Shown: positions 6,702 through 13,021 of the stretch, piece after piece
Numbering within the stretch: position 1 is the first letter of the stretch
How the letters are laid out: each line of letters starts with the position of its first letter
From: Nocardioidaceae bacterium
GTDB taxonomy: Bacteria; Actinomycetota; Actinomycetes; Propionibacteriales; Nocardioidaceae
NCBI GenBank assembly: GCA_013696015.1
Contig: JACCZI010000175.1
Coordinates: forward strand, 1 to 14,652
DNA length: 14,652 bases
Direction: 5' to 3'
Notes under the pieces: model-generated
Told to the model about the DNA's origin: nothing
Databases searched by the model: none
Seen by the model: only the letters and a program-made list of their open reading frames with translations
Translations under genes and position numbers: made by a program

Positions 6702-7880
6702 ATGCTGCGCTGGCTGACCGCGGGCGAGTCGCACGGTCCGGCGCTGGTCGCCATCCTCGAGGGGCTGCCCGCCGGTGTGCCGGTCACCAGTGACCACCTG
6801 CGCGCGGCTCTGGCGCGGCGCCGGCTCGGGTACGGCCGCGGCGCCCGCATGTCGTTCGAGGCCGACGAGCTCGAGATCGTCGGCGGGATCCGGCACGGTG
6901 CGACGCTCGGCAGCCCGGTTGCGGTGCGCATCGCCAACAGCGAGTGGCCGAAGTGGCGGACGGTCATGGCGGCCGACCCGGTCGGCCCGGACGAGCTCGA
7001 GGGGCTCGCCCGGGCGGCTCCGCTCACCCGGCCGCGCCCCGGGCACGCCGACCTGGTGGGCATGCAAAAGTACGGCTTCGACGAGGCTCGGCCGGTGCTC
7101 GAGCGGGCCAGTGCCCGCGAGACCGCGGCCCGCGTCGCGTTGGGTGCGGTCGCGGTGCGGTTCCTGGCCGCGGCCTGCGGTATCGAGGTCATCAGCCACG
7201 TGGTCGAGCTGGGCTCGGTCTGCGCGCCCGCCGGCGTGCCGCCGTCACCGCAGGATGCGGGGCGCCTCGACGCCGACCCTGTCCGTTGTGCGGACTCGGC
7301 CACCAGCGCCGCAATGGTGGCCGAGATCGACGCCGCTCACGCCGCAGCGGACACCCTGGGCGGCGTCGTCGAGGTGGTCGCCTCCGGCGTGCCGCCCGGC
7401 CTCGGCAGCCATGTTCACTGGGACCGCAGGCTCGATGCTCGGCTCGCCGCGGCGCTGATGGGCATCCAGGCCATCAAAGGTGTGGAGGTGGGGGACGGGT
7501 TCGCGCTCGCTCGAGAGCGTGGCTCGCAGGCCCACGACGAGATCCTGGCCGGACCTCAGGGCATCACCCGCGCTACCAGCCGATCAGGTGGTACGGAGGG
7601 CGGCATGACCACCGGCGAGCTGCTGCGTGTCCGGGCCGCGATGAAGCCGATCTCGACGGTGCCCCGCGCGCTGCGCACGATCGACGTGGCCACGGGGGAG
7701 GCGGCGATCGCTCATCACCAGCGTTCCGACGTGTGTGCAGTACCCGCTGCCGGGATCGTCGCGGAGGCGATGGTGGCCCTGGTGCTCGCCGACGCGGTCC
7801 TGGAGAAGTTCGGTGGCGACTCGGTGGCCGAGACCCGGCGCAACTCGGACGCCTACCTGGCTCAGCTGAGCATCCGGTGA
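6702..7880 (+). CDS. aroC: Chorismate synthase
   Basis: Encodes 392 residues. AroC converts 5-enolpyruvylshikimate 3-phosphate to chorismate using reduced FMN, the last common step to aromatic amino acids, folate and quinones. The first signature is GESHGP (8-13), then RRRLGYGRGARM (39-50), LTRPRPGHADLVGMQKYGF (108-126) and ASARETAARVALGA (136-149). The third signature spans SRSGGTEGGMTTGE (293-306) and RAAMKPIST (311-319), and HHQRSDVCAVPAAG (338-351) holds FMN-site residues. All are intact and length is typical. ATG 6702 gives the canonical MLRWLTAGESHGP start but has no Shine-Dalgarno. A weak -10-like CAGACT (6689-6694) ends 7 nt before the ATG, the spacing of a leaderless transcript. The stop overlaps the aroK start (GTGA). 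Confidence 0.97.
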   Translation: MLRWLTAGESHGPALVAILEGLPAGVPVTSDHLRAALARRRLGYGRGARMSFEADELEIVGGIRHGATLGSPVAVRIANSEWPKWRTVMAADPVGPDELEGLARAAPLTRPRPGHADLVGMQKYGFDEARPVLERASARETAARVALGAVAVRFLAAACGIEVISHVVELGSVCAPAGVPPSPQDAGRLDADPVRCADSATSAAMVAEIDAAHAAADTLGGVVEVVASGVPPGLGSHVHWDRRLDARLAAALMGIQAIKGVEVGDGFALARERGSQAHDEILAGPQGITRATSRSGGTEGGMTTGELLRVRAAMKPISTVPRALRTIDVATGEAAIAHHQRSDVCAVPAAGIVAEAMVALVLADAVLEKFGGDSVAETRRNSDAYLAQLSIR

Positions 7881-8395
7881 CAGGGTCGGGACCGCCACGC
7901 GTGGTGCTGGTCGGGCCGCCCGGCGCCGGGAAGACCACGGTGGGCTCCTTGGTCGCAGCGCGACTCGGGACCAGCCTGCGCGACACCGACGCGATGATCG
8001 AGGCCGCAGCGGGCACCAGGGTCGCCGACATCTTCGTCGACTTCGGGGAGGCGCACTTTCGTCGGCTGGAGCGCCAGGTCGTCTTGAGCTGCCTGGCAGA
8101 GCACGGGGGCGTGCTGGCGCTCGGCGGCGGCGCCGTCACCGATGCGGAGGTGCGCGCCGCGCTGGCCGGACATCGCACCGTGTTCCTCGACGTCGGTCTC
8201 GCCGAGGCGGTCCGCCGCGTCGGTCTCGGAGGTGTCCGGCCGCTGCTGCTGGGCAACGTCCGCGGCCAGCTCAAGGCGCTGATGGATGCCCGCCGCCCGC
8301 TCTACGAGGAAGTCGCCGCGCATCTGGTCGCCACCGACCGGCGCGGCGTCGAGGACGTTGCCGACGACGTAACCGGGCTGGTGCCTCCGGGATGA
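7877..8395 (+). CDS. aroK: Shikimate kinase
   Basis: Encodes 172 residues from GTG 7877, which overlaps the aroC stop as GTGA. The frame is open far upstream, but that part is a shadow of aroC. AroK phosphorylates shikimate at the 3-OH with ATP. The Walker A loop is GPPGAGKTT (13-21). DTD (36-38) and the FRRLE arginines (62-63) hold shikimate. GGGAV (83-87) is the Walker B-like Gly loop. RPLL (121-124) is in the lid, and RRPLYEEVA (139-147) carries the adenine-side arginine. All key residues of the P-loop shikimate kinase family are present. The stop overlaps the aroB start (ATGA), so aroC-aroK-aroB is one translationally coupled block. Confidence 0.97.
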   Translation: MTGSGPPRVVLVGPPGAGKTTVGSLVAARLGTSLRDTDAMIEAAAGTRVADIFVDFGEAHFRRLERQVVLSCLAEHGGVLALGGGAVTDAEVRAALAGHRTVFLDVGLAEAVRRVGLGGVRPLLLGNVRGQLKALMDARRPLYEEVAAHLVATDRRGVEDVADDVTGLVPPG

Positions 8396-9495
8396 CCAGT
8401 GACGAGACGCGGGTCGAGGTGCGCACCGCCGCGGCGTACGAGGTCGTCATCGGACATGGTCTGGCCGATCGACTTCCGGCGCTGGTCGGCGACGCCCGTC
8501 GTGTCGCGGTGATCCACCCCGAGACGCTGGCAGAGACGGCCGAAGCCTGCCGGAAGACCCTGGTGGCGCACGGGTACGAGCCGCATACGATCCAGGTCCC
8601 CGATGCGGAGAAGGCCAAGGCCGCCGACGTCGCGGCGTTCTGCTGGTCGGTGCTGGGCGCCAGCGGTTTCACCCGATCCGACGTCGTCGTCGGGCTCGGC
8701 GGTGGGTCGACGACCGACCTGGCCGGGTTCGTCGCGGCCACCTGGTTGCGCGGCGTCCGGCTCGTGCAGGTCCCGACGACGCTGCTCGGGATGGTCGACG
8801 CCGCGGTGGGGGGAAAGACCGGCATCAACACCGCGCAGGGGAAGAACCTGGTCGGCGCCTTCCATGAGCCGGCCGGTGTCCTGTGCGACCTGGGGGCGCT
8901 GCAGACGCTGCCGCGCGGCGAGGTGGTGAGCGGCCTGGCGGAGGTCGTCAAGTGCGGCTTCGTCGCCGACCCCGGCATCCTGGATCTGGTCGAGTCCGAC
9001 CCGACGGGTGCCACCGACCCGGGCAGCGACGTGCTGCGTGAGCTGGTCGTCCGCGCGGTGCGCGTCAAGGCCGCCGTGGTCGCGGTCGACCTGCGCGAGA
9101 ACCGCTCCGACGCGGCGGGTGGCGGTGTGGGACGGCAGGCGCTCAACTACGGACATACCTTCGGCCACGCAGTCGAGCGGGTGGAGCGCTACGAGTTCCG
9201 CCATGGCGCGGCCGTCGCGATCGGCATGCGCTACGTCGCCGAGCTGGCGCGCCTGGCCGGGCAGCTGGACCGAGCCACAGCCGACCGCCACCGAGAGGTG
9301 CTCCAGCTCGTCGGACTGCCGACGACGTACCGAGCCGGGCTGTGGGAGCCGCTCCACGACGCTATGCGCGTGGACAAGAAGACCCGCGGTGACGCGCTGC
9401 GCTTCGTCGTGCTGGAGTCCCTGGCCCGACCCATGATCCTCACGTCACCCGAACCGGCGCTGCTCACCGCCGCGTACGCCGAGATCCTCGGCTGA
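8392..9495 (+). CDS. aroB: 3-Dehydroquinate synthase
   Basis: Encodes 367 residues with an ATG in a 4-bp overlap with aroK. AroB cyclises DAHP to 3-dehydroquinate using NAD and a divalent metal, the second step of the shikimate pathway. The NAD site has VVVGLGGGSTTDLAGFVA (98-114). The substrate region has VPTTLLGMVDAAVGGKTGIN (127-146) and KNLVGAFHEP (151-160). Metal ligands are E184 in GLAEVVK, H255 in NYGHTFGHA and H271 in FRHGAA; H259 is the catalytic histidine by homology. A Gly/Ala-rich run (about 236-248) before NYGHT looks roughly 8 residues longer than in mycobacterial AroB as I recall it, so it may be a surface loop. The C-terminus (DKKTRGDALRFVVLE) is typical. Enzyme function is not in doubt. 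Confidence 0.97.
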   Translation: MTSDETRVEVRTAAAYEVVIGHGLADRLPALVGDARRVAVIHPETLAETAEACRKTLVAHGYEPHTIQVPDAEKAKAADVAAFCWSVLGASGFTRSDVVVGLGGGSTTDLAGFVAATWLRGVRLVQVPTTLLGMVDAAVGGKTGINTAQGKNLVGAFHEPAGVLCDLGALQTLPRGEVVSGLAEVVKCGFVADPGILDLVESDPTGATDPGSDVLRELVVRAVRVKAAVVAVDLRENRSDAAGGGVGRQALNYGHTFGHAVERVERYEFRHGAAVAIGMRYVAELARLAGQLDRATADRHREVLQLVGLPTTYRAGLWEPLHDAMRVDKKTRGDALRFVVLESLARPMILTSPEPALLTAAYAEILG

Positions 9496-9502
9496 GACCG
9501 GC

Positions 9503-9525
9503 CCAGTCGGCTCGGCGAGGACTGG
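9503..9525. other. Imperfect inverted repeat in the aroB-pepQ gap
   Basis: CCAGTC at 9503-9508 and GACTGG at 9520-9525 could form a 6-bp stem with an 11-nt loop. There is no T-run. The 62-bp gap 9496-9557 is where aroQ sits in some relatives; no remnant of it is seen. The role of the repeat is unclear. Confidence 0.25.
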
Positions 9526-9557
9526 CGCCGCAGGCGGCCGAGCGCCAGGGTGGGGCC

Positions 9558-10649
9558 ATGCCTGCACCACACGAGCGTCGTCGTGCCCAGCTCGGCCATG
9601 AGCTCGTCGGCCGGGAGCTCGATGCCGCCCTGGTGACCGACCTGGTCAACGTGCGCTACCTGACCGGTTTCACCGGGTCGAACGCGGCGCTGCTCGTCAC
9701 GGTCGAGGGCGGCGCCACGCTTGCCACCGACGGTCGCTACGGCGACCAGGCCGCGCAGCAGTGCGGCGACCTCGAGCGGCTCATCTCCCGCACGCTGCCC
9801 TCGGTGCTGCTCGACACGTTGACGTCCCGCGCCACGCTGCGCTGCGGGGTCGAGACGCACGTGCTGACCGTTGACGAACACGCTGCGATCGCCGAGCAGG
9901 CGCGCGAGCACCCCGGGTGGGTGCTGTCGTCGCTGGACCGGGCGGTCGAGGGGTTGCGCGAGGTCAAGGACGCTGCCGAGGTCGCAGCTCTGCGGCAGGC
10001 GTGCGCGATCTCCACGTCGGCCCTCGCCGGGCTCCTCGCTGCCCCGCTGGCTGGCAGGACCGAGCGAGCGATCGCGCGCGACCTCGAGCGGCGCATGTAC
10101 GAGCTGGACGCCGAAGCGATCGCCTTCGACTCGATCGTCGCGTCCGGGCCGCACAGCGCGATCCCGCACCACGACCCGACGCAGCGCGCGGTGGTCGCGG
10201 GCGACCTGCTCAAGATCGACTTCGGGGCCCGCTACGAGGGGTATCACGCGGACTGCACCCGTACCGTCGTCATCGGCTCGGCCGCGGACTGGCAGCGGGA
10301 GATCTACGCCGCGGTGGCGCAGGCGCAGCAGGCTGGGGTCGACGCCCTCGGCGTGGACGTGCCGGTGGCCGATGTCGACGCCGCGGCCCGCGACGCGCTC
10401 GACCGGTCCGGCTACCTTGAGCACTTCACGACCGGTCTCGGACACGGGGTCGGCCTGCAGATCCATGAGGCTCCCTTCGTCGCCAAGCGGCACCCCGGTA
10501 GGATCCGTTCGCACACCGCGCTCACCATCGAGCCCGGCGTCTACCTGCCCGGCCGGGGCGGAGTACGCATCGAGGACACGCTGCTCGTCACCGACGAGGG
10601 AGCCGCCGTCCTCACCACCACCACCAAGGACCTGCTGGTCCTCGACTGA
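9558..10649 (+). CDS. pepQ: M24 Xaa-Pro dipeptidase/aminopeptidase
   Basis: Encodes 363 residues. It is a cytoplasmic metallopeptidase of the creatinase fold that removes residues next to proline. The N-terminal creatinase-type domain (about 1-130) has NVRYLTGFTGSNAALLV, and the pita-bread catalytic domain starts near EGLREVKDAAEVAALRQA. The five M24 metal ligands are visible: D221 (KIDFGA), D232 (ADCTRT), H296 (GLGHGVGLQIHE), E325 (TIEPGVY) and E339 (RIEDT). H204 or H205 in AIPHHDP is the usual active-site histidine. Length is close to family average. ATG 9558 follows a G-rich AGGGTGGGG. The pepQ-efp neighbourhood is conserved in actinobacteria and firmicutes; both genes deal with proline-rich sequences, one at peptide turnover and one at translation. 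Exact substrate (dipeptide or longer) is not resolved. Confidence 0.93.
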   Translation: MPAPHERRRAQLGHELVGRELDAALVTDLVNVRYLTGFTGSNAALLVTVEGGATLATDGRYGDQAAQQCGDLERLISRTLPSVLLDTLTSRATLRCGVETHVLTVDEHAAIAEQAREHPGWVLSSLDRAVEGLREVKDAAEVAALRQACAISTSALAGLLAAPLAGRTERAIARDLERRMYELDAEAIAFDSIVASGPHSAIPHHDPTQRAVVAGDLLKIDFGARYEGYHADCTRTVVIGSAADWQREIYAAVAQAQQAGVDALGVDVPVADVDAAARDALDRSGYLEHFTTGLGHGVGLQIHEAPFVAKRHPGRIRSHTALTIEPGVYLPGRGGVRIEDTLLVTDEGAAVLTTTTKDLLVLD

Positions 10650-10695
10650 CGCAGCGCAGCCGTTCGCGGCGCGACGACACGAAGGGCGACCGACG

Positions 10696-11259
10696 ATGGC
10701 CACGACCAACGATCTGAAGAACGGCACCGTGCTCAACCTCGACGGTCAGCTGTGGTCGGTGGTGTGGTTCCAGCACCACAAGCCCGGCAAGGGCGGTGCG
10801 GTGGTACGCACCAAGCTGAAGAACGTGCTGTCCGGCAAGATCGTGGACAAGACCTTCAACGCCGACGTCAAGGTGGAGACCGCCAACGTCGACAAGCGCA
10901 CGATGTCCTACCTCTACAACGACGGCGAGTCGTTCGTGTTCATGGACACGCAGACGTACGACCAGACGCACCTCCCGCCGGCCACGGTGGGCGGCGCGGC
11001 GCACTTCCTGCTCGACAACCAGGAGGCCATCGTCGCGATGCACGAGGGAACCCCCCTCTACCTCGAGCTGCCGGCGTCGGTGGAGCTGACCGTCGAGTAC
11101 ACCGAGCCGGGACTGCAAGGCGACCGGTCAACGGGCGGCACCAAGCCGGCCCGGCTGGAAACCGGGTACCAGATCCAGGTGCCGCTGTTCATCACCAGCG
11201 GCGAGAAGGTCAAGGTCGACACCCGCGACGGCAGCTACCTGAGCCGAGCGGGCGGGTGA
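10696..11259 (+). CDS. efp: Translation elongation factor P
   Basis: Encodes 187 residues. EF-P binds between P and E sites of the ribosome and relieves stalling at polyproline. The three-domain family pattern is present: the KOW-like domain I with the tip loop HKPGKGGAVVRTK (K32 is the tip lysine), domain II with FVFMDTQTYDQ, and domain III with a typical VTSG-like segment (FITSGEKVKVDTRDGSYLSR). ATG 10696 is preceded by GAAGGG at 10681-10686. The loop reads PGKGG, whereas many actinobacteria have PGKGP as I recall, which is linked to an unmodified but functional lysine. No modification enzyme gene lies in the window. The stop overlaps the nusB start as TGATG, and pepQ lies 46 nt upstream, so the three are probably co-transcribed. 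Confidence 0.97.
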   Translation: MATTNDLKNGTVLNLDGQLWSVVWFQHHKPGKGGAVVRTKLKNVLSGKIVDKTFNADVKVETANVDKRTMSYLYNDGESFVFMDTQTYDQTHLPPATVGGAAHFLLDNQEAIVAMHEGTPLYLELPASVELTVEYTEPGLQGDRSTGGTKPARLETGYQIQVPLFITSGEKVKVDTRDGSYLSRAGG

Positions 11260-11669
11260 TGTCGGCACGCACCAGGGCCCGCAAGCGGGCGCTCGACGTG
11301 TTGTTCGAGTCCGAGCTGCGGGGGGTCGCGTTGGGCAGCACGCTGGTCGAACGGCTCGACGCCGGCTCCGGGCCGGTCAACCCGTACACGGTCAGTCTGG
11401 TCGAAGGCGTCGCCGCGCACCGCGAGCACATCGACGACCTGCTCGCGGCCCACGCGGTCGGCTGGACGCTGGACCGGATGCCGGCCGTCGACCGCAACCT
11501 GCTGCGGCTGGCGGTCTACGAGATCTGGTACGTGCCCGACGTGCCTGACTCGGTCGCTGTCAGCGAGGCCGTCCAGCTGGCATCGCAGCTGTCGACCGAG
11601 CAGTCACCCGCGTTCATCAACGGGCTGCTCGGGCGGCTGATCGAGCTCAAGCCGACCCTGCTGAGCTGA
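11259..11669 (+). CDS. nusB: Transcription antitermination factor NusB
   Basis: Encodes 136 residues, an all-helical RNA-binding protein. NusB pairs with ribosomal protein S10 (NusE) on boxA RNA in rRNA leaders and helps RNA polymerase read through. The N-terminus RTRARKRALDVLFESEL is the family's first helix. The middle segment TLDRMPAVDRNLLRLAVYEIWY and the C-terminal VAVSEAVQLASQLSTEQSPAFINGLLGRL are characteristic. ATG 11259 overlaps the efp stop (TGATG). A GTG 3 nt earlier in the same frame is a possible alternative that changes only the first residue. It is the last + strand gene of the cluster. Only 42 bp separate it from the 3' end of bldD on the other strand, and no convincing bidirectional terminator lies in that gap. 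Confidence 0.96.
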   Translation: MSARTRARKRALDVLFESELRGVALGSTLVERLDAGSGPVNPYTVSLVEGVAAHREHIDDLLAAHAVGWTLDRMPAVDRNLLRLAVYEIWYVPDVPDSVAVSEAVQLASQLSTEQSPAFINGLLGRLIELKPTLLS

Positions 11670-11711
11670 CGCGCCACCTACATCTGGGGGCGACTGAGGG
11701 TCCGGCCCGGG

Positions 11712-12203
11712 CTATTCCGGGTCGCCAGCCTCGGCGGGACGCAGCACTCCCCAGCCAATGAAGCGGGCGGCGAGCACGCTGGGCTGCTCCTGGTAGATCA
11801 CCGACAGCGTGCGCAGGTCTTCCTGGCGGATCGAAAGCACCCGGCCGTTGTAGTCGCCGCGCTGGGACTGGATCGTCGACGCGTAGCGGCTCAGCGGGGC
11901 AGAGTCGTCGGCGTTGATGTCCTGCAGCTTGCCCAGATCGAGGATCAGCTTGGGCGGTGGCTCCATGGCCGCCGCGTTCGCGCCGCCACCGGGCAACAGT
12001 TCCTCGACCGGCACTCCATAGAACGATGCCAGCTCCGACAGCTTCTGCACCGTGACGGCGCGGTCGCCTCGCTCGTACGAGCCGACAACGACGGCCTTCC
12101 AGCGACCGTCGGACTTCTCCTCGACGCCGTGCAGCGAGAGTCCCTGCTGCTGGCGGATCGAACGCAAGCGGCCACCGAGGGCTCGAGCGTATTCCTTGGC
12201 CAC
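11712..12203 (-). CDS. bldD: Developmental transcriptional regulator BldD
   Basis: Encodes 163 residues, close to the 167 of Streptomyces BldD. BldD represses sporulation genes in actinomycetes and dimerises through tetrameric c-di-GMP. The N-terminal HTH (about 1-72) is nearly identical to the family, with QQGLSLHGVEEKS, GRWKAVVVGSYERGDRAVTV and FYGVPVEELLP. A short variable linker (72-82) follows. The C-terminal domain has EPPPKLILDL, RYASTIQSQRGDYNG and SIRQEDLRTLSVIY. The c-di-GMP signature RGD-X8-RQxD is intact: R115-G116-D117 and R126-Q127-E128-D129. The start is GTG (12203) with GGGGG 6 nt upstream. The gene is convergent with nusB and divergent from pyrR. A clear promoter and two BldD-box-like sites upstream suggest autoregulation. 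Confidence 0.96.
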   Translation of the reverse strand: MAKEYARALGGRLRSIRQQQGLSLHGVEEKSDGRWKAVVVGSYERGDRAVTVQKLSELASFYGVPVEELLPGGGANAAAMEPPPKLILDLGKLQDINADDSAPLSRYASTIQSQRGDYNGRVLSIRQEDLRTLSVIYQEQPSVLAARFIGWGVLRPAEAGDPE

Positions 12204-12230
12204 GGTGAACCCCCACGGATAGGTGTGGCC

Positions 12231-12245
12231 GTCACCGGCAGTGAC
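12231..12245. promoter_or_regulatory. Candidate BldD operator 1 (perfect inverted repeat)
   Basis: GTCACCGGCAGTGAC is a palindrome with 5-nt centre; with flanks, 8-bp arms 12228-12235 and 12241-12248 are perfect. The TnAC-N5-GTnA half-site spacing matches the BldD box consensus nTnACnC(A/T)GnGTnAn, but the centre (GGC for C(A/T)G) does not. It lies just downstream of the predicted bldD start of transcription, so it could also be an RNA hairpin in the bldD leader. Confidence 0.6.
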
Positions 12246-12246
12246 G

Positions 12247-12261
12247 GCTACTCAGAGTGAC
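12247..12261. promoter_or_regulatory. Candidate BldD operator 2 overlapping the bldD -10
   Basis: GCTACTCAGAGTGAC matches the BldD box nTnACnC(A/T)GnGTnAn at all fixed positions but one (C for the first T), including the central CAG. It overlaps the bldD -10 and the expected +1. Its centre (12254) is 16 bp from that of operator 1 (12238). The position predicts repression of bldD by its own product. Confidence 0.65.
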
Positions 12262-12288
12262 GATAGACCGACGATGGCACCCGGTCAA
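12260..12288 (-). promoter_or_regulatory. bldD promoter (sigma70/HrdB type)
   Basis: On the - strand, -35 TTGACC (12288-12283) and -10 TATCGT (12265-12260) are separated by exactly 17 bp. Transcription would start near 12253, giving a leader of about 50 nt before GTG 12203. This is the best promoter match in the window. Confidence 0.7.
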
Positions 12289-12329
12289 GCGAAACGGTCA
12301 CATCGATACCCGGGACAGCTGCGAGAGGC

Positions 12330-12338
12330 TGGTAACCT
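12330..12338 (+). promoter_or_regulatory. Candidate extended -10 promoter of the pyr operon
   Basis: TGGTAACCT is an extended -10 (TGn followed by TANNNT). No good -35 is seen 17 bp upstream; GGGACA at 12312-12317 is 15 bp away. Transcription would start near 12345 and give a leader of about 95 nt that includes the PyrR-binding hairpin. Confidence 0.5.
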
Positions 12339-12348
12339 CACGCCGACG

Positions 12349-12375
12349 CTGTCCGAGAGCCAGCTCGGGAGACAG
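12349..12375 (+). other. Upstream stem-loop in the pyrR leader
   Basis: CTGTC 12349-12353 pairs with GACAG 12371-12375, and CGAG 12354-12357 with CTCG 12364-12367. This leaves a hexaloop AGCCAG and a purine bulge GGA at 12368-12370. No T-run follows. It lacks the PyrR consensus loop. It may stabilise the leader or act in regulation; this is inferred from pairing only. Confidence 0.4.
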
Positions 12376-12403
12376 GCCGACGACAGCCGTCGACATCCTT
12401 TAA

Positions 12404-12432
12404 GGCGCCGTCCCGTGAGGCGGGCAAGGAGG
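12404..12432 (+). promoter_or_regulatory. PyrR-binding RNA hairpin and pyrR Shine-Dalgarno
   Basis: TCCCGTGAGG at 12411-12420 matches the PyrR-binding core UCCNGNGAGG exactly. Its flanks allow G12410-C12421, C12409-G12422 and C12408-G12423 pairs, with U12411 bulged and CC/GG closing a CGUGA loop. The Shine-Dalgarno AAGGAGG (12426-12432) comes directly after the hairpin and 7 nt before GTG 12440. No terminator or antiterminator pair is seen. The layout fits translational repression, as described for mycobacteria: PyrR bound with UMP/UTP hides the ribosome site of its own operon. Confidence 0.85.
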
Positions 12433-12439
12433 TCAGCCG

Positions 12440-13021
12440 GTGGCTGCTGCGTATCCCAGCGCCCGGGTCGTGCTCGACGAGCGCGACGTGGCGCGGGCAC
12501 TGACCCGCATCTCACACGAGATCCTGGAACGCAACCGTGGCGCCGCCGACCTGGTGCTGCTCGGGATCCCCACCCGCGGGGTGCCCCTGGCCGCCCGGTT
12601 GGCCGCCCGCATCGTGCAGGTCGAGGGCACTGCGGTGCCGTACGGCTCCCTGGACGCCACCATGTACCGCGACGACCTGCGGCTCCGACCCGCCCGCGCG
12701 CTGGAACACACAGACATCCCGCACGCGGGCGTCGACGGGCGCACCGTTGTGCTGGTCGACGACGTGCTGTTCTCCGGGCGTACGATTCGCGCGGCTCTCG
12801 ACGCGCTCAGTGATCTCGGCCGGCCGAGGGCTGTCCGGCTCGCTGTGCTGGTGGACCGGGGGCACCGCGAGCTGCCGATCCGTGCGGACTTCGTCGGCAA
12901 AAACCTGCCGACCTCGCTCAGCGAGGAGGTCCGGGTCAGCGTCGCCGAGATCGACGGCTGCGACGAGGTGCTGATCACCCCCGGCTCCAGCGACAGCAGC
13001 GCCGTCAGGAGCGCGCTATGA
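12440..13021 (+). CDS. pyrR: Pyrimidine operon regulator PyrR / uracil phosphoribosyltransferase
   Basis: Encodes 193 residues, usual for PyrR. The protein binds the operon's leader RNA when UMP/UTP is high and shuts down synthesis; many members also make UMP from uracil and PRPP. It has the type I phosphoribosyltransferase fold. The PRPP loop VVLVDDVLFSGRTIRAALDAL (103-123) is intact. LGIPTRGVPLAARLA (41-55), DATMYRDDL (72-80) and VLVDRGHRELPIRADFVGKN (136-155) are family hallmarks, the last including the RNA-binding surface. GTG 12440 follows AAGGAGG by 7 nt, and a consensus PyrR-binding hairpin lies immediately upstream. The stop overlaps the pyrB start as ATGA. It is divergent from bldD, 236 bp away. 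Confidence 0.97.
   Translation: MAAAYPSARVVLDERDVARALTRISHEILERNRGAADLVLLGIPTRGVPLAARLAARIVQVEGTAVPYGSLDATMYRDDLRLRPARALEHTDIPHAGVDGRTVVLVDDVLFSGRTIRAALDALSDLGRPRAVRLAVLVDRGHRELPIRADFVGKNLPTSLSEEVRVSVAEIDGCDEVLITPGSSDSSAVRSAL

Noticed and set aside
9231..10736. 501-residue open frame on the - strand opposite aroB-pepQ
   Set aside because: Antisense shadow of aroB and pepQ, whose catalytic residues are all in the + frame.
11670..11711. Bidirectional terminator between convergent nusB and bldD
   Set aside because: Only a loop-less GCCCGGGC palindrome (11705-11712) and a 4-bp CCGG repeat are present, with no T-run on either strand. Not enough to call a terminator.
11647..12235. Alternative - strand frames over bldD (189 and 96 residues)
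   Set aside because: The frame ending at 12203 encodes the complete, highly conserved BldD; the others are frame shadows.
12223..12813. 196-residue + strand frame through the bldD-pyrR region
   Set aside because: It crosses the promoters and the PyrR leader and runs out of frame with pyrR; composition is Arg-rich shadow.
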